This document shows, piece by piece, positions 45,308-54,800 of a stretch of DNA of 64,000 nucleotides. A program made the translations under genes and the position numbers. This stretch comes from JAXLYE01 sp046351595 (lineage in GTDB: Bacteria; Myxococcota_A; Polyangia; Palsa-1104; JAEUJZ01), in contig JAXLYE010000009.1 in NCBI GenBank assembly GCA_046351595.1, positions 1 through 64,000 of the forward strand, in the 5' to 3' direction. Positions within the stretch are counted from its first letter, which is position 1. Each line of letters starts with the position of its first letter. Below the pieces are notes generated by a model that saw nothing but the letters and a program-made list of their open reading frames with translations, did no database searches and had not been told where the DNA came from.

Positions 45308-48300
45308 GTGACCGCGGCGTCTGATCCGCTGATCGGGCAGTGGCTCGGCGAGCACCAGCTGACCGAGGTGCTGGGCGTGGGCCAGCTCGGCATCATCTAT
45401 GCCTGTCGCCACGGCAGCCTGGGCAGCGAGCGCGCCTGCAAGGTCCTGCACGCCGCGCTGGCGCAGGATCAGTCGTTCGTCGAGCGCTTCATCGAGCGCG
45501 CGCAGCAGGCCAGCCGGCTGCACCACCCGCACCGCGTCGACGTCTTCGACATCGGCCAGCTCGAGGACGGGCGCGTCTTCTACATCATGGAGCGGGTGCA
45601 CGGCCGCACGCTGGCGCAGCGCTTGGCCGACGGCCCGCTGCCGTGGGTCGAGGTGCTCGAGATCGGGCGCCAGCTGTGCGCGACCCTGGCCGCCGCGCAC
45701 GCGCAGGGCGTACACGGCAACGAGCTGGCCGCCGAGCGCGTATTCCTCGTCGAGGATCCGCAGCCCACCGGGCCGGCGAGCGTCAAGCTGCGCGAGCCCA
45801 CCGAGCCGCGCGAGCTGCGGCTGCCGCTGCTCGATCGGCGCGGCCTGCTCGGTCTGCACCCGGCCGGGGATCCGCGCTACCTCGCGCCCGAGCACATCCG
45901 CGGCGAGCCGGTGGATCCGCGCGTGGATCTCTACGCGCTGGGCGCGCTGCTGTTCGAGATCTCGACGGGGCGACCGCCCTTTGTCGGAGCCACCGACGGC
46001 GCCATCCTGCGCGGTCACCTGCGCCGACCGGTGCCGGCGCTGGATCCGGCGGTCGCGCGCGGCTTCCCCGAGGGCTTCGGTGCGGTGCTGCAGCGCACCC
46101 TGGCCAAGCGCCCGCAGGATCGCTACGAGTCCGCGACCGCGCTGGAGGCCGACCTGGTCCGCCTCGGCCGCGGCGAGCGCACCGTCGCCGAGTCGCGCCT
46201 GCCCGTGGCGCTGGAGCGGCGCTCCCGGCGCGCGGTGTGGCTGGCCGCCGCGGTCCTGTCCTGCGGCACGGCCGCCGGCGCCGCGTACCTCACGCTGCAG
46301 CGCAGCACCCGCGAGCCCTCGGGCAGCGAGCGCCTGGGCGAGTCGCTGGATCTGCCGGCGCTGCGCCGCCAGGCGCTGGGCACGATCCGCGAAGGCCTGC
46401 AGGCCGACGACGTCACGCTGCGCAGGCAGGCGGTGGCGGCGGTGGCGCGGGGGCGCGATCCGCGCCTGCGTGATCTCATCGAGCCGCGCCTCGAGGACGC
46501 CGACCCGCAGGTCGCGCAGCTCGCGGCCGAGACGCTGGGGCGCATCGGCGCGCGCGGCTCGCTGCCGGCGCTGCAGCGCTGCGCGCGCGGTCCGCAGCCG
46601 CTGCGGGTGCGCGTGGCGTGTGCCGCAGCGCTCGATGTCCTCGGCAGCCCGCTCGGTCAGCCGCTGCTGCGCCAGGCGCTGCGCGAGGGCGACGAGGCGA
46701 CCCGCCTGCTCGCGGCGCTGCAGCTCACCGAGCACGGCGACGCCGCGGCGCGCGAGCTCGTGCGCGGCCGGCTGGGCGCGGACCCGCCGAGCCCGGACTC
46801 GCTGGCGCTGCTGGAGCGGCTGCTCTTGCGCGACGACCCCGCGGCGCGGGCGCGGGCGCAGGCGCTGCTGGCCGCACGGCCGTCGGGCGCCGAGCAGCGG
46901 GCGGCGCAGCTGCGCGTCGCTGCCGCGCTTTTGCCTTTGCAGGACGAGCGCGCGCGGACCGAGCTGGTGACCGCCACCGAGGGCTCGGGGCCGGAGCAGC
47001 TCCTGGCCGCGCACCTTCTGTGCATGGCCGAGGATCTCTACGGCCAGCCGGTGCTGCGGCGCGTGGCCGCAGAGCGCGACCGGCCGCTCGCGGAGCTCGT
47101 GCTGGCGACGACGGGGCTCGGCGGCTGCGGCGACAAGACGGACATGGCGCGGCTCGCCCGGGCGCTCGAGCAGCCGACGCTGGCGGAGCTGCGGCAGGCG
47201 CAGGCCGGCGCGCTCTTGCGGCTGTGCGCCAGCGACCCGACGCTGCTCGGCGAGCAGAGCGTGGCCATCGCGCTCAACGACATCCACGACGAGGATCCGA
47301 CCTGGCGCTCGGCGGCGGCAGCGGCGCTCGGCGAGTCGCGGCAGGAGCAGGCGGTGCCGGTGCTCGGCCGCGTGCTGCGCGAGGACGCGGAGCCGACGGT
47401 GCGCGAGCAGGCGGCGCGCTCGCTCGGCCGCACCCAGACCGCGAAGGCGCTGCCGGAGCTCGGCTCGGCCGTCGAGGATCCGAGCCGCGCGGTGCGCGTG
47501 ACCGCCATGCGCTCGATCGCCGAGGTGGCCGAGCGGCTGCGCAAGAGCGGCGCGCCGCCGATCGAGCGCGCGGTGCGCGACGGGCTGCGCACGCGGCTCG
47601 TGGCCCGCACCGCGCGCGGCGACGAGGGCGAGCGTGTCGCGGCGGCGGGCACGCTGATCCGGCTGGGCGACGACAGCCAGCGCGCGCTCGTGCGCGAGGG
47701 GCTGACCGCCCGGGATCCCGAGACGCAGCGGCTCGCCATCCGCGAGGCCGGCGACGATCCCGAGCTGCAGAAGAGCGGGCTGTCGGCGCTGCTCTCGCAC
47801 CCGGATCCGGCGGTGCGGCTCGAGGCGGCCAAGACCCTCGCGCTGGCCGGTCAGCGCGAGGCGGTGCCGGCGCTGCGCCAGGCCCTGCTCGCGAGCGGCG
47901 AGGGCGCGCTGGCCGCCTACGGGCTGCTGCAGCGGCTGGGCGAGCAGGTCGCGCCGCCCGCGGGCTGGGAGTCGCTGTTCAGCCGCGCGCCGGCGGCGAC
48001 GCGCCTCACCCTGATCGAGAGCGCGAGCCTCTTGCCCGTGGATCTCGGGCTGCAGCTGCTCTCGCGCGCCAGCCGCGACGCCGACCACACCGTGCGGCGG
48101 CGCGTCGTCGAGGTCCTCGGCGAGCTGCAGCTCGGCCCGCAGCGCAGCGCGGGTCTTTTGCTGCTGCGGCGCATGCAGGGCGACGCCGATGCCGTGGTGC
48201 GGGCGCTGGCGACCGCGCTCATCGCCCGGCGCGGCAGCGAACCGGCGCGCCGCTCCGTCGCACCCGAGCGCGGCCCGGATGGCGCACCGCGCGGCGAGCC

Positions 48301-48910
48301 CGCCGCGGATCTCGGCGCGGTGCCGCCGCAGGATGGTGGCGCGACCGCCGCAGACCCGCCCCCGGAGCGGATCGCGACCGCGGCCGCGCCCGAAGAGCAC
48401 CCGCCAGCGACGGCCGCTAGCACCGACGAGGCGAGCGAGCGCGGTCAGGCGGATCTGGCGCGCCTGCTGCAAGCCGGCCTGCTCGCCGTCGAGCACAAGC
48501 AGATGGACAAGGCCGAGCGCCTGCTGGTCAAGGCCAACGCCGCCTGCGCGCGCCCGCACGGCGCCGACAAGGTTACGTGCACCGAGCAGGCCTTCGCGCT
48601 GGCGTACGGGCTGGCGCGCGTCTACGCGGCCCAGGGCCAGGACGCCGACGCCATGACCGAGTTCGAGAAGGCCAAGAAGCTGGGCAAGAAGTCCGGAGCG
48701 GATCCGGCCGCGCGCAGCGCCGTCTCGCGCGCGAGCCGGCGCCTGGCAAAGGGGCTGGGCCGCGTCGCCATCGCCAAGCCGGTGCACGGCCGCTGCTCGT
48801 TCCACAGCGTCTGGATGCCGCCGGGCGTGCACTCCATCAGCCTGCCCGACGACACCCTCTCGGTCCGTGTGCGCGCGGGCCAGACCGTCAAGGTCGGGAG
48901 CTGCAGATGA
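45308..48910 (+). CDS. Pseudokinase with membrane helix and HEAT-like repeats
   Basis: A 1200-residue protein starting at a GTG 3 bases after the previous stop. Residues 10-290 have a kinase fold (LIGQWLGEHQLTEVLGVGQLGIIYACRH, ACKVLHAAL, YIMERVHGRTLAQRL, YLAPEHIRGEPVDPRVDLYALGALLFEI). The HRD loop reads HGNELAAERV and there is no DFG, so it should be catalytically dead. A membrane helix (about 309-330) leads to some 600 residues of HEAT/PBS-lyase-like repeats, then a Pro/Ala-rich linker, a TPR-like pair and a small beta domain (CSFHSVWMPPGVHSISLPD). It resembles its upstream neighbour in layout, suggesting tandem duplication. It is probably a scaffold or sensor. The stop overlaps the next ATG. 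Confidence 0.82.
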   Translation: MTAASDPLIGQWLGEHQLTEVLGVGQLGIIYACRHGSLGSERACKVLHAALAQDQSFVERFIERAQQASRLHHPHRVDVFDIGQLEDGRVFYIMERVHGRTLAQRLADGPLPWVEVLEIGRQLCATLAAAHAQGVHGNELAAERVFLVEDPQPTGPASVKLREPTEPRELRLPLLDRRGLLGLHPAGDPRYLAPEHIRGEPVDPRVDLYALGALLFEISTGRPPFVGATDGAILRGHLRRPVPALDPAVARGFPEGFGAVLQRTLAKRPQDRYESATALEADLVRLGRGERTVAESRLPVALERRSRRAVWLAAAVLSCGTAAGAAYLTLQRSTREPSGSERLGESLDLPALRRQALGTIREGLQADDVTLRRQAVAAVARGRDPRLRDLIEPRLEDADPQVAQLAAETLGRIGARGSLPALQRCARGPQPLRVRVACAAALDVLGSPLGQPLLRQALREGDEATRLLAALQLTEHGDAAARELVRGRLGADPPSPDSLALLERLLLRDDPAARARAQALLAARPSGAEQRAAQLRVAAALLPLQDERARTELVTATEGSGPEQLLAAHLLCMAEDLYGQPVLRRVAAERDRPLAELVLATTGLGGCGDKTDMARLARALEQPTLAELRQAQAGALLRLCASDPTLLGEQSVAIALNDIHDEDPTWRSAAAAALGESRQEQAVPVLGRVLREDAEPTVREQAARSLGRTQTAKALPELGSAVEDPSRAVRVTAMRSIAEVAERLRKSGAPPIERAVRDGLRTRLVARTARGDEGERVAAAGTLIRLGDDSQRALVREGLTARDPETQRLAIREAGDDPELQKSGLSALLSHPDPAVRLEAAKTLALAGQREAVPALRQALLASGEGALAAYGLLQRLGEQVAPPAGWESLFSRAPAATRLTLIESASLLPVDLGLQLLSRASRDADHTVRRRVVEVLGELQLGPQRSAGLLLLRRMQGDADAVVRALATALIARRGSEPARRSVAPERGPDGAPRGEPAADLGAVPPQDGGATAADPPPERIATAAAPEEHPPATAASTDEASERGQADLARLLQAGLLAVEHKQMDKAERLLVKANAACARPHGADKVTCTEQAFALAYGLARVYAAQGQDADAMTEFEKAKKLGKKSGADPAARSAVSRASRRLAKGLGRVAIAKPVHGRCSFHSVWMPPGVHSISLPDDTLSVRVRAGQTVKVGSCR

Positions 48911-50529
48911 GCACCGTCCGCCGCCTGGGTCTCTCCCTCGTGCAGCGCTCGCTGGTGCTGGCGCTGCTGTCCGCCGTTGGGCCGTCGGCCGGGTCGCCGG
49001 CCTGGGCGCGCTCGACGGGGCGCGCCGAAGAGGAGGCGCGGCAGGCGGCCGAGCAGCTCGCGGCCGGTCAGCAGGCGCTGGCGCGCGGCGACCTCACCGA
49101 GGCGCGGCGCGCCCTCGAGGCGGCGTACCGGCTGCGGCCGGGCGCCGACGCGCTGCTCGAGCTCGGGCGCCTGGCGCTGCGCAGCGGCCTTACAGTCGAG
49201 GCGCAGGATCTGCTGCGCCGCTACGCCGCCGAGGTCGACGCCGAGGCCGTGCCCGCGGACGTGCGCAGCGCGCTGGCGCTCTTGACGCCGCCGTTCGCCG
49301 AGGTCAAGGTCATCGGCCCGCGCGGCGCGGTGCTGCTGCTCGACGGGCACCTCGTGGGCGTGCTGCCGCTGGCGCGGCCGCTGTGGGTGGCGGCGGGCAA
49401 TCACCGGCTGACGCTGGAGCCGCTGCCGCAGCGGCACGGTGCACAGGCCGCGGCCGTGCCGATCGGCGGCGCGCTGGCCGTGCAGCCGGGCCGCGGCATC
49501 GAAGTCCGCTATAGCGAACGCTCGGCAGCGATGATCGTCTCGACACACGCGGCAGCGCTTCTGTTATGGCAGAATCCGTCTGTTAAAGCGGACGAGGCGC
49601 TGCGGGCCGCGACCGAGGACGAGCTGCGGCGCGCGCGCCTGGATCCGGTGCCGCCCGCGAGCCGGCCGACCTTGATCGGCGATCTTTTGCGCTGCCGGCA
49701 GGACCTGAGCTGCCAGGCGCGGCGCTGCGAGCGCGAGCAGATCGAGTACGTGCTGCGCGTGCGCACCGAAAGTGTCGAGAGCGCGGACGCCCGCGGCGCG
49801 CTGCGCTTCTCGGTGCAGCTCTTGGACACGCCGATCCGCGGTGTGGCGCAGGAGGCGACCGCGCTGTGCGAGGCGTGTGACGGCCCGCGCGCGGCGAGCG
49901 AGCTCGGGGCGCTGGTGCGGCGCGTGCTGCGCGAGGGGCTGGACCGGCCGCGCGCCGAGATCGAGGTCGCCTCGTCGCCGCCGGGCGCCGCGGTGAGCAT
50001 CGACGGCCGAGCCGCGGGCAGCGCGCCGCTGGTGCAGCCGGTGTTCGCGGGCGACCACGTCGTCGAGGTCGCGCTGTCGGGCTTCGTGCCGCAGCGCCGG
50101 AGCCTGACGCTGGCGCCGGACGAGACCGCGCGCTTTACGCCGCTGCTCGCGCGCGATCCTGGCGATGCGCTCGAGCCGCCGCCGGGGCGGCCGCTGCTGG
50201 CGGCGGGGCCGGCGCCAGCGGTCGCGCTGCAGCCCGAGCACACGGCGCGCCCGCGCTGGCGGCTGGCCCTGGGCGGAGTGACCGCGGGCGCCGGGCTGTG
50301 GATCGCGGGCTTCGGCGTCTCAGGGCTGGTGCAGGCCGGCCGCTGCACGGATCCGGTCGTGGATCCGGTGCGCGCCTGCGGCTACCGCTTCGAGACCCAG
50401 AGCGTCGGCGGCGCGCTTCTGGCTACCGGGCTGGTGGTGTCGGCGGCGGGCGCGCTGCTGATGGCGCTGCCGTCGCGGGCGCGGCCGACCGTGCGCGTGG
50501 CGGCGTCCGGGCTGGCGCTCGCCTGGTAG
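48907..50529 (+). CDS. PEGA-domain membrane protein with TPR-like N-terminus
   Basis: A 540-residue protein joined to the pseudokinase by ATGA. It has a signal-like segment (SLVQRSLVLALLSAVGPSAGSPAWA) and a TPR-like pair (RQAAEQLAAGQQALARGDLTEARRALEAAYRLRPGADALLELG). A middle domain includes the Cys-rich stretch RCRQDLSCQARRCER, and a PEGA domain (AEIEVASSPPGAAVSIDGRAAGSAPL…VEVALSGFVPQRRSLTL) spans about 350-415. It ends in two glycine-rich membrane helices around a Cys loop (QAGRCTD…RACGYRF), the same ending as the protein at 34041. PEGA domains are extracytoplasmic surface-protein modules. Its tight coupling suggests it works with the pseudokinase. Confidence 0.78.
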   Translation: MSTVRRLGLSLVQRSLVLALLSAVGPSAGSPAWARSTGRAEEEARQAAEQLAAGQQALARGDLTEARRALEAAYRLRPGADALLELGRLALRSGLTVEAQDLLRRYAAEVDAEAVPADVRSALALLTPPFAEVKVIGPRGAVLLLDGHLVGVLPLARPLWVAAGNHRLTLEPLPQRHGAQAAAVPIGGALAVQPGRGIEVRYSERSAAMIVSTHAAALLLWQNPSVKADEALRAATEDELRRARLDPVPPASRPTLIGDLLRCRQDLSCQARRCEREQIEYVLRVRTESVESADARGALRFSVQLLDTPIRGVAQEATALCEACDGPRAASELGALVRRVLREGLDRPRAEIEVASSPPGAAVSIDGRAAGSAPLVQPVFAGDHVVEVALSGFVPQRRSLTLAPDETARFTPLLARDPGDALEPPPGRPLLAAGPAPAVALQPEHTARPRWRLALGGVTAGAGLWIAGFGVSGLVQAGRCTDPVVDPVRACGYRFETQSVGGALLATGLVVSAAGALLMALPSRARPTVRVAASGLALAW

Positions 50530-50573
50530 GAGCGTCGGGGCGCACCGGCGCACCCGCATCACGGCATCAAGCA

Positions 50574-50610
50574 CTGCGATCGCAGCGATCACTGCGATCA
50601 AACCGATCAC
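50574..50610. promoter_or_regulatory. Cluster of GATC palindromes upstream of a lipoprotein gene
   Basis: CTGCGATCGCAG (50574-50585) is a perfect 12-bp palindrome. It is followed by CGATCA, CTGCGATC and CCGATCAC, giving four closely spaced CGATC units ending 14 bases before the next start codon. It could be an operator or a repeat-rich leader. Confidence 0.45.
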
Positions 50611-50623
50611 GTTGGGGGCTCGC

Positions 50624-51853
50624 ATGCACCGCACTGTCCGTCGCAAAGATCGTCTGTCTGGGGCTCGCTGGCTGGGGCTGGGGGCGGTGCTGATCGGGGG
50701 CGGCTGCAGCTTGATCTGGGACGGGTTCAAGCGCCCGGATCCGGCCAACTGCGTGACCAGCGGCCTGCCCTGCGCCGAGGGAGAGCTGTGCAACCCGGTG
50801 TCGCAGATCTGCGAGAAGGCACCGCTGCCCGACCTCCGCGTCGCGGACGGACCGAGCGCCGCGGACCTGGCCTCGCCGGCGGCCGTGGCGACGCCGCTGG
50901 TCGATCTGCTGGCGCCCGCGGATCTGCGCACCGCGGTGGTGACGTCCGGGGGCTCGCGCTCGTCGCCGGCGCTGGCCATCCCGGTGCAGGCCTGGGACGA
51001 TGCGCACGGCAACGACGAGGCGGGCTATAGCCAGGCCACGGGCCGGTTCACCTACAGCGCCGCGACACGCACCGCGGTGTTCGCGAAGAAGGAGCGCGCC
51101 GCGTGCAGCAGCGGCACGGCGCCGAGCTGCACCACGCAGAGCGACTACGCCAACACCGACTACAACCTGTTCCCCAACGACCCGCGCCTCAAGCTGCGGC
51201 TGCGTGATCTGGTGTCGCTGCAGGTGCGGGTGCGCCAGACCACGCTGACCGGCTTCCCCGGCATGGAGAGCGCGTGCGGCATCGGCCTGGCCTTCGGCGG
51301 CGACGGGCCGCACCGCAACGCGACGGACCTGTCGAAGGACATGCGGATCAAGCCGAGCCGCTACAACGACCAGCTGCGCTTCCTCGTCGAGGGCGGCGGC
51401 ACCGACGCGCTGCAGGTCGATCTGCCGATCAACGGCTTCGAGCCCGGGAGCGTGATCACCCAGAACGCGTCATACTCCACGCCCGACTTCGACTTCATCC
51501 GCAACGGCGTGCTGCAAGCGGGCAGCTACATCGAGTACGAGCTCCGGCTGGTGCCGAACCTTGTGGCCGGGCAGTTCACGCTGACGCTGACGCCGATGGA
51601 CCTGGACGGCGACGGCGCGGTGACCAACAGCGGCACCATCGAGCTCGTGCCGCAGAGCGTCACCTGGAGCTACACCGCGGCGGCCGACGCCACCTCCGGC
51701 TCGCAGCCGCGCGGCGGCATCCTCTTCGGCAGCGGCGGCGATAGCCTCAGCCGCGCCGACTTCGAGGCGAGCTCCGTCGGCATCGGCCTCGTCGCCAGCG
51801 GCCGCGGCATCGGCCGCTGCGAGTTCCGCGAGCTGCGCGTGACCTCACGCTGA
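50624..51853 (+). CDS. Lipoprotein of unknown function
   Basis: A 409-residue protein with a lipoprotein signal (RWLGLGAVLIGGGC, lipobox GGGC). A short Cys-rich EGF-like or myxobacterial spacer motif follows (NCVTSGLPCAEGELCNPVSQICEK), then a Pro/Ala-rich linker. The remaining 280 residues are beta-rich (LRLRDLVSLQVRVRQTTLTGFPGMESACGIGLAFGGDG, GQFTLTLTPMDLDGDGAVTN) and look like a jelly-roll or lectin-type sandwich, perhaps with a Ca-binding DLDGDG loop. Cys-x-Cys spacers of this type are very common in myxobacterial surface lipoproteins. It lies 94 bases after the PEGA gene and convergent to the hybrid kinase. I do not recognise the family. Confidence 0.65.
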   Translation: MHRTVRRKDRLSGARWLGLGAVLIGGGCSLIWDGFKRPDPANCVTSGLPCAEGELCNPVSQICEKAPLPDLRVADGPSAADLASPAAVATPLVDLLAPADLRTAVVTSGGSRSSPALAIPVQAWDDAHGNDEAGYSQATGRFTYSAATRTAVFAKKERAACSSGTAPSCTTQSDYANTDYNLFPNDPRLKLRLRDLVSLQVRVRQTTLTGFPGMESACGIGLAFGGDGPHRNATDLSKDMRIKPSRYNDQLRFLVEGGGTDALQVDLPINGFEPGSVITQNASYSTPDFDFIRNGVLQAGSYIEYELRLVPNLVAGQFTLTLTPMDLDGDGAVTNSGTIELVPQSVTWSYTAAADATSGSQPRGGILFGSGGDSLSRADFEASSVGIGLVASGRGIGRCEFRELRVTSR

Positions 51854-51871
51854 GGGCGCCGCGGAGCTCGT

Positions 51872-54800
51872 TCAGTTCGCGCCCGGTCGCAGGATGACCT
51901 GGCTCAGGATGCGGAAGAACTCGTCGGCGTTCACCGGCTTGATCAGGTGGTGATCGAAGCCGGCCTCGCGCGCGCGGCGGCGGTCTTCCTCCTGGCCGTA
52001 GCCCGACAGCGCGATCAGCGCGGTCTTCTCCAGGCCCGCGGTCTGCCGCAGCTCGCGCGCGACCTGGTAGCCGTCGAGCCGCGGCAGGCCGATGTCCAGG
52101 AACACGGCGTCCGGCCGCACCCGCGTCACCAGCTTCAGGCCCGAGGGCCCGTCGTAGGCGATGTGGACCTCGTGCTTCGCCATCTCGAGCAGGATCGCCA
52201 GCGTCTCGGCGGCGTCGGCGTTGTCGTCGACCACGACGATGCGCAGGCGGCTGTCCTTGGGCTCGGCCGGCGGCGGCGGCGGGCTCGCCTGCTGCGGCAC
52301 CTCGCGCGACAGCGGCAGCTCGACGACGAACTCGCTGCCTCGCCCGGGGCCGTCGCTGCGCGCCTCGACCGTGCCCTGGTGCAGATCGACCAGGCGCTGC
52401 ACCAGCGTCAGCCCGATCCCGAGCCCGCCCTCCGAGCGATCCAGTGACTGCTCGGCCTGCGCGAACAGGTCGAAGCAGCGCAGGCGCGTGCGCTCGGACA
52501 TGCCGATGCCGTTGTCGCGGACGCGCACCCAGACGCGATCGCTCTCGGCACCGGCGGAGGTCGTGCCGGCGGAGGTCGTGCCGGCCGAGATTGCAATCGA
52601 GCCCTCCTCGCGCGTGAACTTCACCGCGTTGGTCAGCAGGTTGGTGAACACCTGCGTCAGGCGCGTCATGTCGCCCTTCACGTAGATCGCGGTGTGCGGG
52701 ACGTCGACGGTCAGTCGGTGCCTCTTGGCCTCCAGCGAGTAGCGCACCGCCTCGACGGCTTGATCGATGCACGCGCGCAGATCGACCAGATCCTCGCGGA
52801 TCGAGATGCGGCCGCGCGTGATCCGCGCGATGTCCAGGAGGTCATCGAGCAGCCGCTTGAGCTGGTGGATCTGGCGCTCGATCATCTCGCGCTTCTGCTG
52901 CACGAAGCCGTCCTTGATGTCGTGCTGCTTCAGCAGGTGCAGCGCGTTCAGGATCGGCGCCAGCGGGTTGCGCAGCTCGTGCGCCAGCATCGCCAGGAAC
53001 AGGTTCTTCTGGCGGTCCGCGTCCTTGAGCGCCTCCTCGCCGAGCTTCTGCGAGTGGATGTTGGTGCACGTCCCGAACCAGCGCGTCACGCGGCTCTCGG
53101 CGTCGCGCACCGGCACGCCGCGAACGAGGAACCACTGGTAGCTGCCGCTCGCCGAGCGCAGCCGGACCTCGGACTCGTAGCGTGCGCCGCTCGTCACTGC
53201 CTGCTGCCACGCCTGGTTGGTGTCTTCGCGCTCCTCGGCGTGCAGCGCCTGCGTCCAGCTCTTGCCCAGCGCCTGCTCCGGCAGCATCCCGGTGTAGTCG
53301 AACCAGCGGCGGTTGAAGTAGTCGACCGCGCCATCGGGGGACGTCGTCCACACCAGCTGCGGCATGGCCTCGGCGAGCTGGCGGAAGCGCTGCTCGCTCT
53401 CCTGCAGCGCCTCCTGCGCGGCCTTGAGCGCGGTGACGTCCGTGAACGTCACGACCATGCCCTGCTCCTGACCGAGGTGGTTGCGGTAGGGCAGGACGCG
53501 GCGGATGTACCAGTGCCCCTCGACGGTCTGGATCTCGGACTCGATCTGCGGGCGGCCGTCGCCGAGCGGATCGCGCGGCAGCGGCGGCATCTCCACCGCG
53601 CGGTGCGTGATGTCGCCGAGCGGCCGGCCGACGTCGCTCGGGATCAGGTTGAAGACCGAGGTCATGGCCGGCGTGAACCGCACGATGCGCTGCCTCTCGT
53701 CGAGGAACAGCGTCGCGATGCGGGTGCTGGCCAGCAGGTTCTCCAGGTCGCTGTTCGAGCGCGCGAGCGCGTCGTGCGCGGCCTGGATCTCCTCCTTCGA
53801 GGTCTCCATCTCCTCGTTCGCGGACTGCAGCTCCTCGTTCATGGAGAGCAGCTCCTCGTTCGAGGACTTGAGCTCCTCGTTCGCGGCCTCGAGATCCTGG
53901 ATGGTCTTCTCGAGATCCTCGCGCGTGGTGCGCAGCTCGCGCTCGAGCTGCTCGATCAGCGCGTCGGCCTGCTCGAAGGTGCCCGCCTCCTTGGCCGGAT
54001 CCGCGGCGATCGGCGCGCCCAGGTCCTGGAAGACGACCAGATACAGGCCGCTCTGCTCGCCGAGCTGCGGCATCGGCTGCACCGTCAGCTTCAGGCGCGA
54101 GACGCCGCTTTCGCTGCGCATGACGATGTCGTCGTGCACGATGGTCCGGCTGGTCTTGATCGCCTCGGCCAGCGCCGCGCGCAGCCCGACCCGCAGGCCG
54201 CTGTGCGCGAGCTTCACCAGGTTGTTCTGGAACACGCCGGCCGAGATTCCCAGATAGGGCTCAAGCCCCCCGGTCGCGCACAGGATCTGCCCCTCTTCGT
54301 TTATCACCACGGACTTTGGCGCAAACTCGTCCAGGACGATGCGCTGCATCACCAGGTGGATGTCATGCTCGCCGCCGAGCGTGCCGTCGATGGCCTTGGC
54401 CGGCGTGCGCAGACCGTCGGTGCGGTTCAGGATCGCGTGCGAGCGCACCGCGGTCAGCAGCCGCTGCGACAGCCGGTGCTTCACATCGATCGGCCGGAAC
54501 AGCTCGCGGTGCGCGCTGATGCTCTCGGACGGACCGAGGAACAGGAATCCGTTCGGGCGCAGCGCGTAGTGGAACAGCGGGATCAGCTTCTTCTGCAGGT
54601 GCTGGCCCAGGTAGATGAGCAGGTTGCGGCACGAGATCAGATCCAGCCGCGAGAACGGCGGGTCGCGGATCAGATCGTGCGGCGAGAACAGCACCAGCTC
54701 GCGCAGCTCCTTGGTGACGTGGTAGCGGTTGCCCTTCTTGATGAAGAAGCGCTGCAGCCGCTCGGGCGAGATGTCCTCGGCGATCGACAGCGGGAACGCG

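Noticed and set aside
43877..48832. 1651-codon open frame on the reverse strand
   Set aside because: It is antisense to the kinase-HEAT and pseudokinase genes, consists of Arg/Ala/Gly/His-rich sequence with no domains, and arises from the high G+C codon bias of the true genes.
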